Positions 24,210 to 35,800 of a stretch of DNA of 64,000 nucleotides are shown in pieces. The notes beneath the pieces are model-generated. The model was not told the origin of the DNA. It did not search any database and was given only the letters and a program-made list of their open reading frames with translations. Location: positions 81,863,577-81,927,576 of the forward strand of contig OZ025242.1 in assembly GCA_964019155.1 (NCBI GenBank). The letters run 5' to 3'. A program made the position numbers and the translations under genes. The DNA comes from Osedax fenrisi (Eukaryota; Annelida; Polychaeta; Sabellida; Siboglinidae). Position 1 is the first letter of the stretch. Every line of letters starts with the position of its first letter.

Positions 24210-24660
24210 TACGCTTACATGTAGGTACATTATATAAGTAGGCGTGGTCTTATAAGGTATAAGTAGGCGTGTTCTTATGAGGTATAAATTATTAAACTTT
24301 CTTGTAATTCACAAATTAGAATAACTGAATATAATCTTAGTGAAGCATACTATATTCATATTACTTTTCATATTGTATTGTATATATCATTGTTACACTG
24401 TAATAATTGTAAAATTGCATTAGTTTTTATGTAAATCATCATTATCATCATATTATTAGTATTATTATTGAATGATTTACTTAAGGACAAAAATGTGAAC
24501 ATAATTTGTCGACGTCAACTAGAAAAACAAATAAAAAAACAAAACCAAAATTATAAAATAAATAAATGTAGAAATAATGATAAACATGAAAATAAATATT
24601 GTTATTGAGACAATTAATGACATGAATAATTATCCCCTTAAATAGTGTCCAATATTAGGT
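24210..24660. other. AT-rich spacer
   Basis: No gene supported; two AAGTAGGCGTG(G/T)TCTTA repeats at about 24236 and 24260. Confidence 0.5.
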
Positions 24661-24689
24661 TATAAGCAGATAACTAGGTATTATTATTA

Positions 24690-24960
24690 ATAACGTTGGC
24701 ATGGCAACGGATCCGTTGTTCGAACATAAGAACTAACCGAAATCACTTTAATACGAGGAGCCACAATACATGGTCAAATCCATCTCGGTCTCTCGCTAGT
24801 AGATATGTGAGCAGTAGTGCGGCGAGATAGGCCACTTTGGCTCGCCCGTATGAATAGCCGTAAGTGAAATGCTTAATAACTTCCCCTTAAGTAACGACAT
24901 CTGAGCCAGTAACGAGTCTGTGTTATACAAGTATGTAGGTACGTGAGGTTTAGGTTTAGT
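24690..24960. promoter_or_regulatory. GC-richer island with X-box-like palindrome
   Basis: An unusually GC-rich stretch for this window, with no sustained reading frame. At 24695-24708 GTTGGCATGGCAAC differs by one base from the palindromic RFX X-box GTTGCCATGGCAAC. ATCTCGGTCTCTCG and GCGGCGAGAT nearby could pair. It may be a promoter or 5' UTR of a gene outside the readable frames, or a TE end; no TATA box or start codon context is convincing. Confidence 0.3.
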
Positions 24961-25885
24961 ATTATATGTATACTAATAACACATAGGTATGGCTTTCTTC
25001 TGAATAAGTTCACAATTAAACATAATATTATCAGGAATTAACGGAACTACAAATTTGTAGTAATATTCTATAGACAATATACTAAAAACTAGATAATTAA
25101 TATGTGATTTATCAAAAGTAAAGTTAGACCTCACTTTATAAATATTATAAAGGTAGACATCATCAGTTCGAACAATATTATAGGAATATGAATATTATAT
25201 TTCATATTAGGATGTAGGTTAAACTAAGAATGAATGCTAGCTATCTCTTCTATGTTAATTTTTGTTTTTCGAAATAGATATTTTACAGTCGTATATTTAA
25301 TTATATTTCAATGATTCCAATCTTTTAATCGAAGATATCTTATATATAATTTATTTATTTGTAAAATAAAAATGCATTAATATTTTGATTGTGTATTTCT
25401 ATGAAAAATATTTGTTTAAATACCAATATATTTAGGTTTGACTTAAAAGATTGTTTCTATTTAATGTTTGTCGTCATTCTAAATTATATAATATTATGTA
25501 ATATATATTGGTTACGTGTATTCGTATAGTATGTATGGTATACATGAACTATAAGGTTACATAATATCGCATTACGTAACCCGGCCTACAGTGTATACCG
25601 TGTGAACGGCAACACAGCACCAGCACTATAGCAGTGCTGTCTATAGCATCTCAGTTACTTACTAGTTAAGAGGATTCGTTTACAGTGTATATTCTATATA
25701 ATCGTCGTCAAACTATGAAAGTAGTTAAAAGTATAGAAATTAAAATAGCTAGCTATTTTATAAAATTATATGTTTTCGATAAAATATGAAAATATGAATT
25801 TATAACATCAAATATTCATCGATAAATTACAATTCTACAAGTAAAATATATCGTAAACTCCCTTCCGTCCCCTATATATAACACA
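24961..25885. other. spacer
   Basis: AT-rich with a small GC-richer patch at 25570-25680 that contains an ATAGCAGTGCTGTCTAT-like palindrome. No gene supported. Confidence 0.45.
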
Positions 25886-25888
25886 CCT

Positions 25889-26831
25889 AGGGGAAAGTAA
25901 CCGAATACGAACAGTGCACGAATACGGATACTCTCGGTATCTCAGAAACCATAAATCCTACAAAAAAATGTTTAATGAATAAAATATTCATAATTATATA
26001 AATAGTCTAAACAATTATTTTTAATATTTTAATTATTCAAAATATTGCTGATATATCCAATAAACTGATTTTGTTATTTCGTTTTTAAATTTATGAAAAC
26101 AAATTTCAACTTACAACCTTCTCAAGAATATAGGTGTACAAATGTATCAATATAAAAAATAACACTATATTATTAAAAAATAAAGCATTCTAAAATTATA
26201 TATATAATTTCTATATTTGTTATAAAAATATTAATTAATTTATAAGCATATATACAGAGGTCATATAAGTCCCTAATAAGGACACTCTATAGATGTCTTA
26301 ATATGGACACCATATAGGGTTATATATAACCAATCAGCGCGCAGCATATGAACTATTCTGATTTTCATAAAAATCGCATGCGTTATAATATTAATACTAC
26401 CAATAAAGCTAATTCTAATTTTTTATTATTTAAACACTTAAATTATATTATTAATTAAAAAAATAATAAAAATAAATAAATTATTAACTAATTATATTAG
26501 AATAAATTATTCATAAAATTAATTATAAATAATGTAATTGTAATTTGTCTGATTGATCATCAATAATATATAGTTTATTTAGTGGTATATAGGGTGTCCG
26601 AAGAACACTGTCTTATTATAACACAGGGTGTCCGTATTCTGACATGAGTAGCGAATACGGATACCCCATTTATCTATGGAATTAAAAGATTAACTAAAAT
26701 TGTAAAGTCACAATAATATCTATAATCATATAATATTAATATATTGTAATTTTTGTATACAAATATTAAGCCATACAACATTAAGACCATTTATTGTTAA
26801 AGTGTCCGTATTCGGTTACTTTCCCCTATTA
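25889..26831. mobile_element. Tc1/mariner-like TIR element (GGGGAAAGTAACCGAATACG)
   Basis: Ends GGGGAAAGTAACCGAATACG and CGTATTCGGTTACTTTCCCC are perfect 20-bp inverted repeats, each bordered by TA, consistent with a TA target duplication. Inner CGGATACTCTCGG and, inverted, GGTGTCCGTATTC motifs recur several times (about 26270-26330, 26598, 26630-26670). About 940 bp, no transposase frame. Same architecture as 3974-4599 and 41503-41885. Confidence 0.75.
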
Positions 26832-26879
26832 TTGTAACTATAAACAATACTGTTGAATTAAATAAGTACACGATTATCT

Positions 26880-27190
26880 ATAAGCACATCTACTATAGTT
26901 ATGCTATAGTACGCTATAGTATACGCGCATGCGCAATATATAGGTTTCTACTACATTACATATGTCTGACATATTACTATTACATTGATTTAACATTGTT
27001 GTTACTAATAAACAATCATAACATTTGATTTGTTCATATCAAAACAATAGCTACGCATTGTTTGTAAACAAATATTTGAAATTTGTTTACATTTAAAGAT
27101 TATTCGTTATTCATAATTTAAAGTTCGTAAAGAAATCACACGTAATAGTGAACATACGCAAATAGTTAATACATAGGTATGTAGTAAATA
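26880..27190. other. spacer
   Basis: TATAGT/ACTATA-rich patch and ACGCGCATGCGC near 26922; no gene supported. Confidence 0.45.
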
Positions 27191-27198
27191 CCTATATA

Positions 27199-27202
<4 letters not shown>

Positions 27203-27241
<39 letters not shown>
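27203..27241. repeat. (TA)n microsatellite
   Basis: TA tract; shorter tracts follow at 27556-27572 and 27658-27672. Confidence 0.9.
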
Positions 27242-27243
<2 letters not shown>

Positions 27244-27797
27244 TACTAATTTTTAAACAATGACTATATAATAATATAATATTCATATTTATTAGAATAA
27301 TTGTATTTTTTTAAATGTAGTAGTATATAATATTAATAAGCATATTAATAAGCATATCAATAGTCTTATTAAACTTATTAAACTTAATAAACATGCTTTT
27401 TCCCCCTAAAGGGCTTCAAAATAACACAGCATATTTTCTGTTGTTGTCGCCCGAGAAAATATGTTTTACGATTGTATGTATATATAAATATATATATATT
27501 TATAAGTGATTAATTCATTTAAATTTAATAAAGAATGAATTATAAGAATGCGTGTATATATATATATATATACACTTGTAAACTGGAAATAAAGATATAT
27601 GTTGTTAGTTTATGTATATATATACTTTACCTTACCATGTCGAGCTTACTCGGCAGAATATATATATATATAAATTATATATATACATGTTAAATACACA
27701 CATATAATACCTGTGCTATACCTAAACAGCTAACAGGGTTACGTAACTTTAGGAGCCCCACGATAATACGTTACGTCATAAGGCGACACCTTACTAC

Positions 27798-27842
27798 AGT
27801 TCCATTGTTACCATTACGTAATACCACAGTGTCAGATAACTA
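27798..27842 (-). promoter_or_regulatory. recurring ~47-bp block, locus 3
   Basis: Minus strand reads TAGTTATCTGACACTG .. AACAATGGAACT. Upstream on the same strand is TATAAAAG (27870-27877 on plus as CTTTTATA), a possible TATA box. The downstream text CTGTTTAGG..TATTAT is also shared with locus 1. Confidence 0.4.
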
Positions 27843-28220
27843 TTCCGTACGTCTAACACAATAGCTGCTTTTATATCTACTGTTCAATGTATTGTAAGTA
27901 ATTGTAATTGTAAGTAATACTAATGATAGAGTATAGCTTACACACACGTATGTACAATGTACAATGTACAATGTACAGTGTACATACAGTACATCACATA
28001 CCCACACGTATATGTATCACATAACAATGTGTTTATATATGATTAACGATTCCATTATACATAATAGTGAATGATATGTATGTTATAGCATCGGCTAACA
28101 GGGTATAACAGTTGTAGGGTGTAATAAGAGGGTATAATACGAGGGTATACTATTAATTTAACTAGGAATATGTTAGTGATATTACTAATAGGGTACCTAT
28201 ACTATTCATTAATTATCAGT

Positions 28221-28266
<46 letters not shown>

Positions 28267-28296
28267 GACTTATACGTTTAAATGTATAAGTATATA

Positions 28297-28348
<52 letters not shown>
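28221..28348. repeat. two (TA)n tracts
   Basis: TA tracts at 28221-28262 and 28299-28348 separated by about 36 bp. Confidence 0.9.
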
Positions 28349-28352
<4 letters not shown>

Positions 28353-28516
28353 TATATGTCAGCTGGTATGTCAGTAATACCAGCATCGATTATGTATGTG
28401 ACGCTAGATGTGATATCTTCTGTAGTGTTGAGTATTTAACTTGTTCTGATGACGAACATTTATCTACGATTTTAGAGTTATCTAGTTTAGCTGAACGGAC
28501 TTCTTGCCTTTTCTAG
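28349..28516 (+). other. exon-like segment shared with the array
   Basis: GTATGTCAGTAATACCAG at 28367-28384 is the inverse of the segment repeated at about 11125, 12290, 16140 and 19808. Plus-strand translation YVSNTSIDYVCD, with Cys-rich text to a stop at 28514, is open for 55 codons after the TA tract. The minus strand is also open (AKLDNSKIVDKCSSSEQ). Which strand codes, if either, is undecided. Confidence 0.3.
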
Positions 28517-28559
28517 TTATATGGAATGACATGTTTAACCTGTTCGCAAGTGATGAACG

Positions 28560-28735
28560 AAGTAAGGTCTCTTCCACTCACTAAAGATTGAAAGAGGCCT
28601 TACCTAATCGGGTTGCTTTCACCTTTAGGCTTCTAACCGTGGAGGTGTTAGCGGAGCGTATCTTACCCCCACCTATAGGGCATATTACCGTGTATTTATA
28701 GGACCGCTAAGCTAACACATAACTATATATGATTA
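28560..28735. other. GC-richer segment
   Basis: Contains the inverted pair GTAAGGTCTCTT .. AAGAGGCCTTAC (28571-28604), a stem of about 12 bp around TCCACTCACT. No gene supported. Confidence 0.35.
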
Positions 28736-28736
28736 T

Positions 28737-28802
28737 ATACACACGTATCACTAGTAGAGATCACCTCTGTATCATCCCAGCTACCTCCTCCCAGCCTCCT
28801 CT
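28737..28802 (-). CDS. candidate last exon, gene-family member A
   Basis: After a possible acceptor (ATACTATAG) the minus strand reads RRLGGGSWDDTEVISTSDTCV-stop. The paralogous place at 37170-37245 reads EEDSKVTSTSDTCEV, and the two stretches are collinear with shared flanking DNA, including the hairpin at 29003-29067. Conservation of (V/I)STSDTC between copies is the main evidence. No domain is recognised. Confidence 0.35.
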
Positions 28803-29002
28803 ATAGTATATCTATTCAGCTACAGTAGTTAGTTAAGTTAATTAGTTAGTTAGTTAAGTTAAGTAAGTTTATTTATAGTTTTAAAATAATACTATTTGAT
28901 GACCTCAAATTATTTCTATCTTAAATACAATTTATTATTTAATGTATGTAGGCAGTTTAGTATGTTTCAGTATGCATAATATTTAGAGTTGTGTAAATGT
29001 AT

Positions 29003-29059
29003 GTGTGTATATCTGATATTATGGTAATAGTGTATTTTGCCATACTATCAGATATATAT

Positions 29060-29067
<8 letters not shown>
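29003..29067. repeat. hairpin in the gene-family 3' region, copy A
   Basis: GTGTGTATATCTGATATTATGG and its near-inverse ending ATATATACACAC. The equivalent place in member B (37438-37507) has GTGTGTATCTGATATCATGG and its inverse; a half copy lies at 38318-38352. Confidence 0.6.

Positions 29068-29070
<3 letters not shown>

Positions 29071-29126
<56 letters not shown>
29071..29126. repeat. (CA)n(TA)n compound microsatellite
   Basis: Short CA run then about 25 TA units. Confidence 0.9.
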
Positions 29127-29127
<1 letters not shown>

Positions 29128-29149
29128 CTGAGAAGGTGTAGCGAACTAC

Positions 29150-29889
29150 TAGGTATACAAAAAGCAAAGCTTATCTTGTTCTACCCGGTTCATTATTCGA
29201 GAAAGGAAAATAATTATACAAATATATATGATAAAGAATAATAGTCAATTTGATAACCTTTACAACACTAAACAAATAATTAAAAAGATACAACTACATT
29301 TGAAAAATATTATTTAAATAAAAGAATGAGTAATTCAACAAAAAAACTATATATATATATAGTTATTGTGGTATATAGTTTATAACTGAAATATAGCGAT
29401 GAATTACGTTATATTTATTAAAGTTGACATGATTAATAAACATAGAATAATAATACTTTTAGACAATAATAAAGTAGATAATATAAAAATAACACGAAAC
29501 AATCATATTTCATAATAGGAAGTCGACAATAACATATTTAATATGTGTAATATTTAAAATATACACACCAAGTATAATTGTTATTATTATTATACTATAA
29601 ATATTATAATTATTATAAATATATGTATAGTACATGTGTGTTGTATTAAATGAGTCATGTTTACTTGTAGATAATAATACAGACTATATGATGTGCCCAG
29701 TGCATCATCATATATGTATGGGGGCTATGCAGTTATTATTGACAGGTGTATACTAATTTAGATATCTGCAATATATACCATTATATTTTTAGAATTATAC
29801 ATTATAATAATTACGATACTAAAGAATTTATATATATATATATATATATATCGATATTACGTTCGGGCTTTAGTCGGAATATGGAATAA

Positions 29890-29890
<1 letters not shown>
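29150..29890. other. AT-rich spacer
   Basis: No gene supported; (TTA)n near 29578 and a TA tract at 29832-29851. Confidence 0.5.

Positions 29891-29891
<1 letters not shown>

Positions 29892-29934
<43 letters not shown>
29892..29934. repeat. (TA)n microsatellite
   Basis: About 21 TA units. Flanked by ATTACGTTCGGGC (29865) and, at 29993, its near-inverse GCCGAACGTAGTG, which may be the ends of a small element. Confidence 0.85.
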
Positions 29935-29936
<2 letters not shown>

Positions 29937-30081
29937 GTGATTTCAATGACTAAATATTATTATTATAGACTATTCGAGGTTACCGACTACCGGCCGAACG
30001 TAGTGTCGATTGTTAAGTTCGTTAACAGTGATGCAGCTCCACAGGGGCATTGATTATCTCCCCTTTATCCGATGATATTAC

Positions 30082-30179
30082 CCGTTCTGGTAACAAATAA
30101 CTAGCTCTTTGTCTATCAGTGACTGGAACTTCTTACTGTCGGAACAAGTGCCGCACCCTAACCCCTTGTTACGGGTGAC
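30082..30179 (-). CDS. candidate internal exon, gene-family member A
   Basis: Bordered on the minus strand by GAAAG (possible acceptor) and GTAATA (possible donor). The frame reads VTRNKGLGCGTCSDSKKF then QSLIDKELVICYQN, with three Cys. Phase does not join simply to the upstream candidate exon at 30382-30727, so another exon or a different border is needed. Unrecognised; extracellular character is inferred only from the Cys. Confidence 0.3.
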
Positions 30180-30190
30180 CTTTCACAGTC

Positions 30191-30376
30191 TGTATCGAAT
30201 ATGACCCCCGTTTGTTTTGATTACGATATATAAAATACTCAACACATATAATATATATATATATATAAATTAATTGTTATTATACTTTTAAAGTATACTT
30301 AGTAATACATATAACATATTTTAAATTTGACCTCGAAAATCGTAATCAAAACAAACGGGGGCCATATTCGATATTA
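30191..30376. mobile_element. 186-bp foldback MITE in a candidate intron
   Basis: About 35-bp arms (GTATCGAATATGACCCCCGT and the inverse ACGGGGGCCATATTCGATA) enclose a (TA)n-containing loop. It lies between two candidate exons of member A and directly after a GTAAGT donor at about 30377-30382. Confidence 0.7.
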
Positions 30377-30381
30377 TCTAC

Positions 30382-30727
30382 TTACACGGTATGTCGGTTA
30401 CGTATGTGATAGTATCCCCTGGCGACTACACAGTTAGTAAACACTCTTCGGACTGAATTGCAGCAGGTTCGGAATGATGTGTTTAACCATGCTACATTCT
30501 TATCGAGACATTCCGATCTATCTTCCTCCGGCTGATTAAATTTACATCTTCTGGCGACGATATAAAATGTGGAATTCATTGTTTTAGAATAGTCGTATCC
30601 GTCCGTTGTCATCGTCTGATAGTTGTTGATGACCAGGTTCTGAAGGTCGTTGTGATTAACCTTCAGTTTGTTAACCTGTCTAGCTAGGAAGTATGTCCTT
30701 TATAATTGAGTTGTTGGTTTTCTTCAT
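30382..30727 (-). CDS. gene-family member A, main exon(s)
   Basis: Starts with ATG at 30727 (MKKTNNSIIKDILPS, then a stop). From about 30690 a second frame, open to 30382, reads RQVNKLKVNHNDLQNL, TFYIVARRCKFNQPEEDRSE and TSFRTCCNSVRRVFTNCVV, ending at RNRHTV next to GTAAGT, a consensus donor. N-glycosylation sequons (NNS, NST, NTS) and paired Cys suggest a secreted or membrane protein. Member B has the same MKN..NNSTIKARLLS start and the KLKDNHNDLQN segment, but split by an intron. In A the join is broken, so A is either spliced differently or a pseudogene. Unrecognised family. Confidence 0.45.
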
Positions 30728-30820
30728 TGTTTGGCTAGTACCATAGCGACACGTGTCTGGCTAATTGTTATGCAATATATGTAAAGTAAGAGGCACATGA
30801 CTATATATACTACATATAAA

Positions 30821-30821
<1 letters not shown>

Positions 30822-30861
<40 letters not shown>
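30822..30861. repeat. (TA)n microsatellite
   Basis: About 20 TA units. Confidence 0.9.
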
Positions 30862-30865
<4 letters not shown>

Positions 30866-30869
30866 TCAA

Positions 30870-31086
30870 TTGGTAGACGTGATGGGTAAAATATATTGTA
30901 AACATTATTTCATATAAATCAATTTTAATTATCATGTATGTTATACTTACTCATGATACCCATGTTTATATTATGATATTTTATTTAGTATAATATAAAC
31001 GATAGGTAACATTGCTTTATATGAAATATTGTTTACAACGTATTTGATCAAATTACCATATACGGGTATACTCGTCACGTCTACCG
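30870..31086. mobile_element. foldback element GGTAGACGTGA
   Basis: GGTAGACGTGATGGGTA .. TTGTAAACATTATTTCATATAA on the left is matched in inverse by 31018-31086, ending TCACGTCTACC, with a 22-bp difference in arm length. The end motif GGTAGAC recurs in the TTTGGTAGACA repeat family (36178-37000, 44668-45060, 60866-61135). The minus-strand ORF 30971-31171 runs through it and is probably chance. Confidence 0.6.
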
Positions 31087-31198
31087 ACGGAAACGGACAT
31101 ACACTTTCAATATATATAGGGGGTTTGTGATTGACCAAATCAAGCAATAATAGTAGGTCACAATTACCCACAGTACACCCCTTAAAGATCTACTGGTA

Positions 31199-31345
31199 TT
31201 ACATAATAACCTCGTAGTAATGAGTCGCGTAGTATGATACCTGATTGGCACACGTCGATAGGCCGTAGGCTATCTTGTTCCAGTCTGTACCGTGTTTCTC
31301 CTGCAGGGTGTATGTAGAGTTACAGTCTATTATCATTGGTAAATA
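31199..31345 (-). CDS. candidate exon upstream of member A
   Basis: A GC-richer minus-strand frame reads DCNSTYTLQEKHGTDW, NKIAYGLSTCANQ. It then meets GTATCA (possible donor) or continues as VSYYATHYYEVIM-stop. An acceptor-like GATAATAG precedes it. NST is a glycosylation sequon and two Cys are present, matching the style of the other member-A exons. Unrecognised. Confidence 0.3.
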   Translation of the reverse strand, partial: YLPMIIDCNSTYTLQEKHGTDWNKIAYGLSTCANQVSYYATHYYEVIM

Positions 31346-31362
31346 TATAAAATAAACTCTTA

Positions 31363-31508
31363 AAGGGGTTTCACACCAACTCGAACGCAATTATTAACTC
31401 TAATTATTAGAGGTTAAAGTTTACTATATTATTTAAATCTCCGTAAATAGAGTTTTACACCTAATTATTAGAGTTAATAATTGCGTGCGAGTTGGTGTGA
31501 AACCCCTT
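31363..31508. mobile_element. 146-bp Harbinger-like MITE
   Basis: AAGGGGTTTCACACCAACTCG and its inverse form arms of about 48 bp; TTA lies directly outside both ends (31360-31362 and 31509-31511). A 3-bp TTA duplication with a GGGGTTTC-type end fits PIF/Harbinger MITEs. Inner TAATTATTAGAGTTAA-like text pairs too. Confidence 0.8.
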
Positions 31509-31579
31509 TTAGAAATGTAGTTAATTCGAATCTCCATTCTTGGATCATCGTAAATAATATGATTGATATAAGTAAGATT

Positions 31580-31665
31580 AGTCTAAATAGAATTCTCACA
31601 ACATAATGTCGATGTAAACATATATCTTTACATCGACAATATGTCGTGAGAATTCTATTTAGACT
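31580..31665. mobile_element. 86-bp near-perfect foldback
   Basis: 39-bp arms beginning AGTCTAAATAGAATTCTCAC with an 8-bp loop; the right arm has one or two changes. Confidence 0.75.
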
Positions 31666-31693
31666 ATAGTCTTGTCATATATGATATATCCTT

Positions 31694-31697
<4 letters not shown>

Positions 31698-31770
<73 letters not shown>

Positions 31771-31815
31771 CGGGCCGTGTATATATATATATATATATAT
31801 ATATACACGGCCCGT
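31698..31815. repeat. (TA)n tracts and GC-capped palindrome
   Basis: Long TA tracts; within them CGGGCCGTGTATA .. TATACACGGCCCG (31771-31813) is a perfect inverted pair around a TA core. The ORF 31672-31896 is a (TA)n artefact. Confidence 0.85.
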
Positions 31816-31968
31816 TTAAATCAATTTTTTTATCAATTTTATAATATATTTATTTTAATTTCTTGTTTCGTGTCGGTTTGTTTCGCTTTATTTTAAATTC
31901 ACTACTACTATTATAATTGTATTCGTGTTGATAAACAATAAACTATTTATCTATCTATCTATATATAA
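31810..31968 (+). mobile_element. LINE-like 3' end with (ATCT)n tail
   Basis: TTGATAAACAATAAACTATTT followed by ATCTATCTATCTAT resembles the 3' UTR end and tail of a non-LTR element. No coding part is present. Confidence 0.45.
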
Positions 31969-32103
31969 CTATATATGTATCCCTATGTACATTGTATATC
32001 AATAGATATTAGTACATACACACGCATTAACGTGAGACTAAAAGTCGGCTCGCTATTTCTAAATTAACAATATATATAGTTATACATACATATAGGTATA
32101 TAT

Positions 32104-32108
32104 TTATA

Positions 32109-32176
<68 letters not shown>

Positions 32177-32215
32177 TATATATATTCATATATGAATGTA
32201 TATATATATATATAT
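32104..32215. repeat. (TA)n tracts
   Basis: A long TA tract at about 32104-32174 and a shorter one at 32196-32214. Confidence 0.9.
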
Positions 32216-32414
32216 GTATACAGGAAAACAAATTATTATATTAATAACATTATTATGTTAATAGGGCTTCTAATATGTATATATTGCAATTAGATTCACA
32301 ATCAATAATACATTACGAGCCTACTATATCAATACATATAATGAAGTATGTTTGCTTTACAACCGATTCGAACTAGTGATGTAAACGAGCCGAGTATTTT
32401 AAGAGCGGTTTCGA

Positions 32415-32480
32415 GTATGAATGAATGAATGAATGTATATTTTCCTGATCAGGATAAATATTCGATAGTGATTTACTAGA
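32415..32480 (-). mobile_element. (GAAT)n tail, possible inverted LINE 3' end
   Basis: GAATGAATGAATGAATG followed by CTGATCAGG. On the minus strand this would be a LINE 3' end with an ATTC tail. No coding remnant was found; 32480-32820 is an AT-rich spacer with ATA/AAT triplets. Confidence 0.35.
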
Positions 32481-32834
32481 CAGAAGGATATTCATAATCT
32501 ATAAGTAGATTATATTAAGAATATCATTATAATAAAATATAAAATATTGATTATATAATAATAATAAAATATGAAAATATAATAATAAGGTAATACAAGA
32601 ATATTAATATCGAATATATACATTAATACTAATAATGCGCATAATAATAATACTTATGTACATAACAATACAAATAATAATAAAAATAATAATAATAATA
32701 TTATAAAAGCGATGCATTTTTAATAGAGATACATGATATATTATATATTTCATGATATGAGATATCATGACACACACACACCTGCATGTATTACATCACA
32801 TTATAGTTACGTAACATGTGAATACCGCTATAGA

Positions 32835-35800
32835 GAGCCTCACTATGGTAACGAGCCTCACTATGGTAACGAGCCTCACTATGGTAGAGAGCCTCACTAT
32901 GGTAACGAGCCTCACTATGGTAACGAGCCTCACTATGGTAACGAGCCTCACTATGGTAACGAGCCTCACTATGGTAACGAGCCTCACTATGGTAACGAGC
33001 CTCACTATGGTAACGAGCCTCACTATGGTAACGAGCCTCACTATGGTAGAGAGCCTCACTATGGTAGAGAGCCTCACTATGGTAACGAGCCTCACTATGG
33101 TAGAGAGCCTCACTATGGTAACGAGCCTCACTATGGTAACGAGCCTCACTATGGTAGAGAGCCTCACTATGGTAACGAGCCTCACTATGGTAACGAGCCT
33201 CACTATGGTAACGAGCCTCACTATATTAACGAGCCTCACTATGGTAACGAGCCTCACTATGGTAGAGAGCCTCACTATGGTAACGAGCCTCACTATGGTA
33301 ACGAGCCTCACTATGGTAACGAGCCTCACTATGGTAACGAGCCTCACTATGGTAACGAGCCTCACTATGGTAACGAGCCTCACTATGGTAGAGAGCCTCA
33401 CTATGGTAGAGAGCCTCACTATGGTAACGAGCCTCACTATGGTAACGAGCCTCACTATGGTAACGAGCCTCACTATGGTAACGAGCCTCACTATGGTAAC
33501 GAGCCTCACTATGGTAGAGAGCCTCACTATGGTAGAGAGCCTCACTATGGTAGAGAGCCTCACTATGGTAGAGAGCCTCACTATGGTAACGAGCCTCACT
33601 ATGGTAACGAGCCTCACTATGGTAACGAGCCTCACTATGGTAACGAGCCTCACTATGGTAACGAGCCTCACTATGGTAACGAGCCTCACTATGGTAACGA
33701 GCCTCACTATGGTAACGAGCCTCACTATGGTAGAGAGCCTCACTATGGTAACGAGCCTCACTATGGTAACGAGCCTCACTATGGTAACGAGCCTCACTAT
33801 GGTAACGAGCCTCACTATGGTAGAGAGCCTCACTATGGTAACGAGCCTCACTATGGTAACGAGCCTCACTATGGTAACGAGCCTCACTATGGTAACGAGC
33901 CTCACTATGGTAACGAGCCTCACTATGGTAACGAGCCTCACTATGGTAACGAGCCTCACTATGGTAACGAGCCTCACTATGGTAACGAGCCTCACTATGG
34001 TAGAGAGCCTCACTATGGTAGAGAGCCTCACTATGGTAGAGAGCCTCACTATGGTAGAGAGCCTCACTATGGTAACGAGCCTCACTATGGTAACGAGCCT
34101 CACTATGGTAACGAGCCTCACTATGGTAACGAGCCTCACTATGGTAACGAGCCTCACTATGGTAGAGAGCCTCACTATGGTAACGAGCCTCACTATGGTA
34201 ACGAGCCTCACTATGGTAACGAGCCTCACTATGGTAACGAGCCTCACTATGGTAGAGAGCCTCACTATGGTAACGAGCCTCACTATGGTAACGAGCCTCA
34301 CTATGGTAGAGAGCCTCACTATGGTAACGAGCCTCACTATGGTAACGAGCCTCACTATGGTAGAGAGCCTCACTATGGTAGAGAGCCTCACTATGGTAAC
34401 GAGCCTCACTATGGTAACGAGCCTCACTATGGTAACGAGCCTCACTATGGTAACGAGCCTCACTATGGTAACGAGCCTCACTATGGTAACGAGCCTCACT
34501 ATGGTAGAGAGCCTCACTATGGTAACGAGCCTCACTATGGTAGAGAGCCTCACTATGGTAACGAGCCTCACTATGGTAACGAGCCTCACTATGGTAACGA
34601 GCCTCACTATGGTAGAGAGCCTCACTATGGTAACGAGCCTCACTATGGTAACGAGCCTCACTATGGTAACGAGCCTCACTATGGTAACGAGCCTCACTAT
34701 GGTAACGAGCCTCACTATGGTAATGAGCCTCACTATGGTAATGAGCCTCACTATGGTAACGAGCCTCACTATGGTAACGAGCCTCACTATGGTAACGAGC
34801 CTCACTATGGTAACGAGCCTCACTATGGTAACGAGCCTCACTATGGTAACGAGCCTCACTATGGTAACGAGCCTCACTATGGTAACGAGCCTCACTATGG
34901 TAATGAGCCTCACTATGGTAACGAGCCTCACTATGGTAATGAGCCTCACTATGGTAACGAGCCTCACTATGGTAACGAGCCTCACTATGGTAACGAGCCT
35001 CACTATGGTAGAGAGCCTCACTATGGTAACGAGCCTCACTATGGTAACGAGCCTCACTATGGTAGAGAGCCTCACTATGGTAACGAGCCTCACTATGGTA
35101 ACGAGCCTCACTATGGTAACGAGCCTCACTATGGTAACGAGCCTCACTATGGTAACGAGCCTCACTATGGTAGAGAGCCTCACTATGGTAACGAGCCTCA
35201 CTATGGTAACGAGCCTCACTATGGTAGAGAGCCTCACTATGGTAGAGAGCCTCACTATGGTAGAGAGCCTCACTATGGTAACGAGCCTCACTATGGTAAC
35301 GAGCCTCACTATGGTAACGAGCCTCACTATGGTAACGAGCCTCACTATGGTAACGAGCCTCACTATGGTAGAGAGCCTCACTATGGTAACGAGCCTCACT
35401 ATGGTAACGAGCCTCACTATGGTAACGAGCCTCACTATGGTAACGAGCCTCACTATGGTAGAGAGCCTCACTATGGTAACGAGCCTCACTATGGTAACGA
35501 GCCTCACTATGGTAGAGAGCCTCACTATGGTAACGAGCCTCACTATGGTAACGAGCCTCACTATGGTAGAGAGCCTCACTATGGTAACGAGCCTCACTAT
35601 GGTAGAGAGCCTCACTATGGTAGAGAGCCTCACTATGGTAACGAGCCTCACTATGGTAACGAGCCTCACTATGGTAACGAGCCTCACTATGGTAACGAGC
35701 CTCACTATGGTAACGAGCCTCACTATGGTAACGAGCCTCACTATGGTAACGAGCCTCACTATGGTAGAGAGCCTCACTATGGTAACGAGCCTCACTATGG

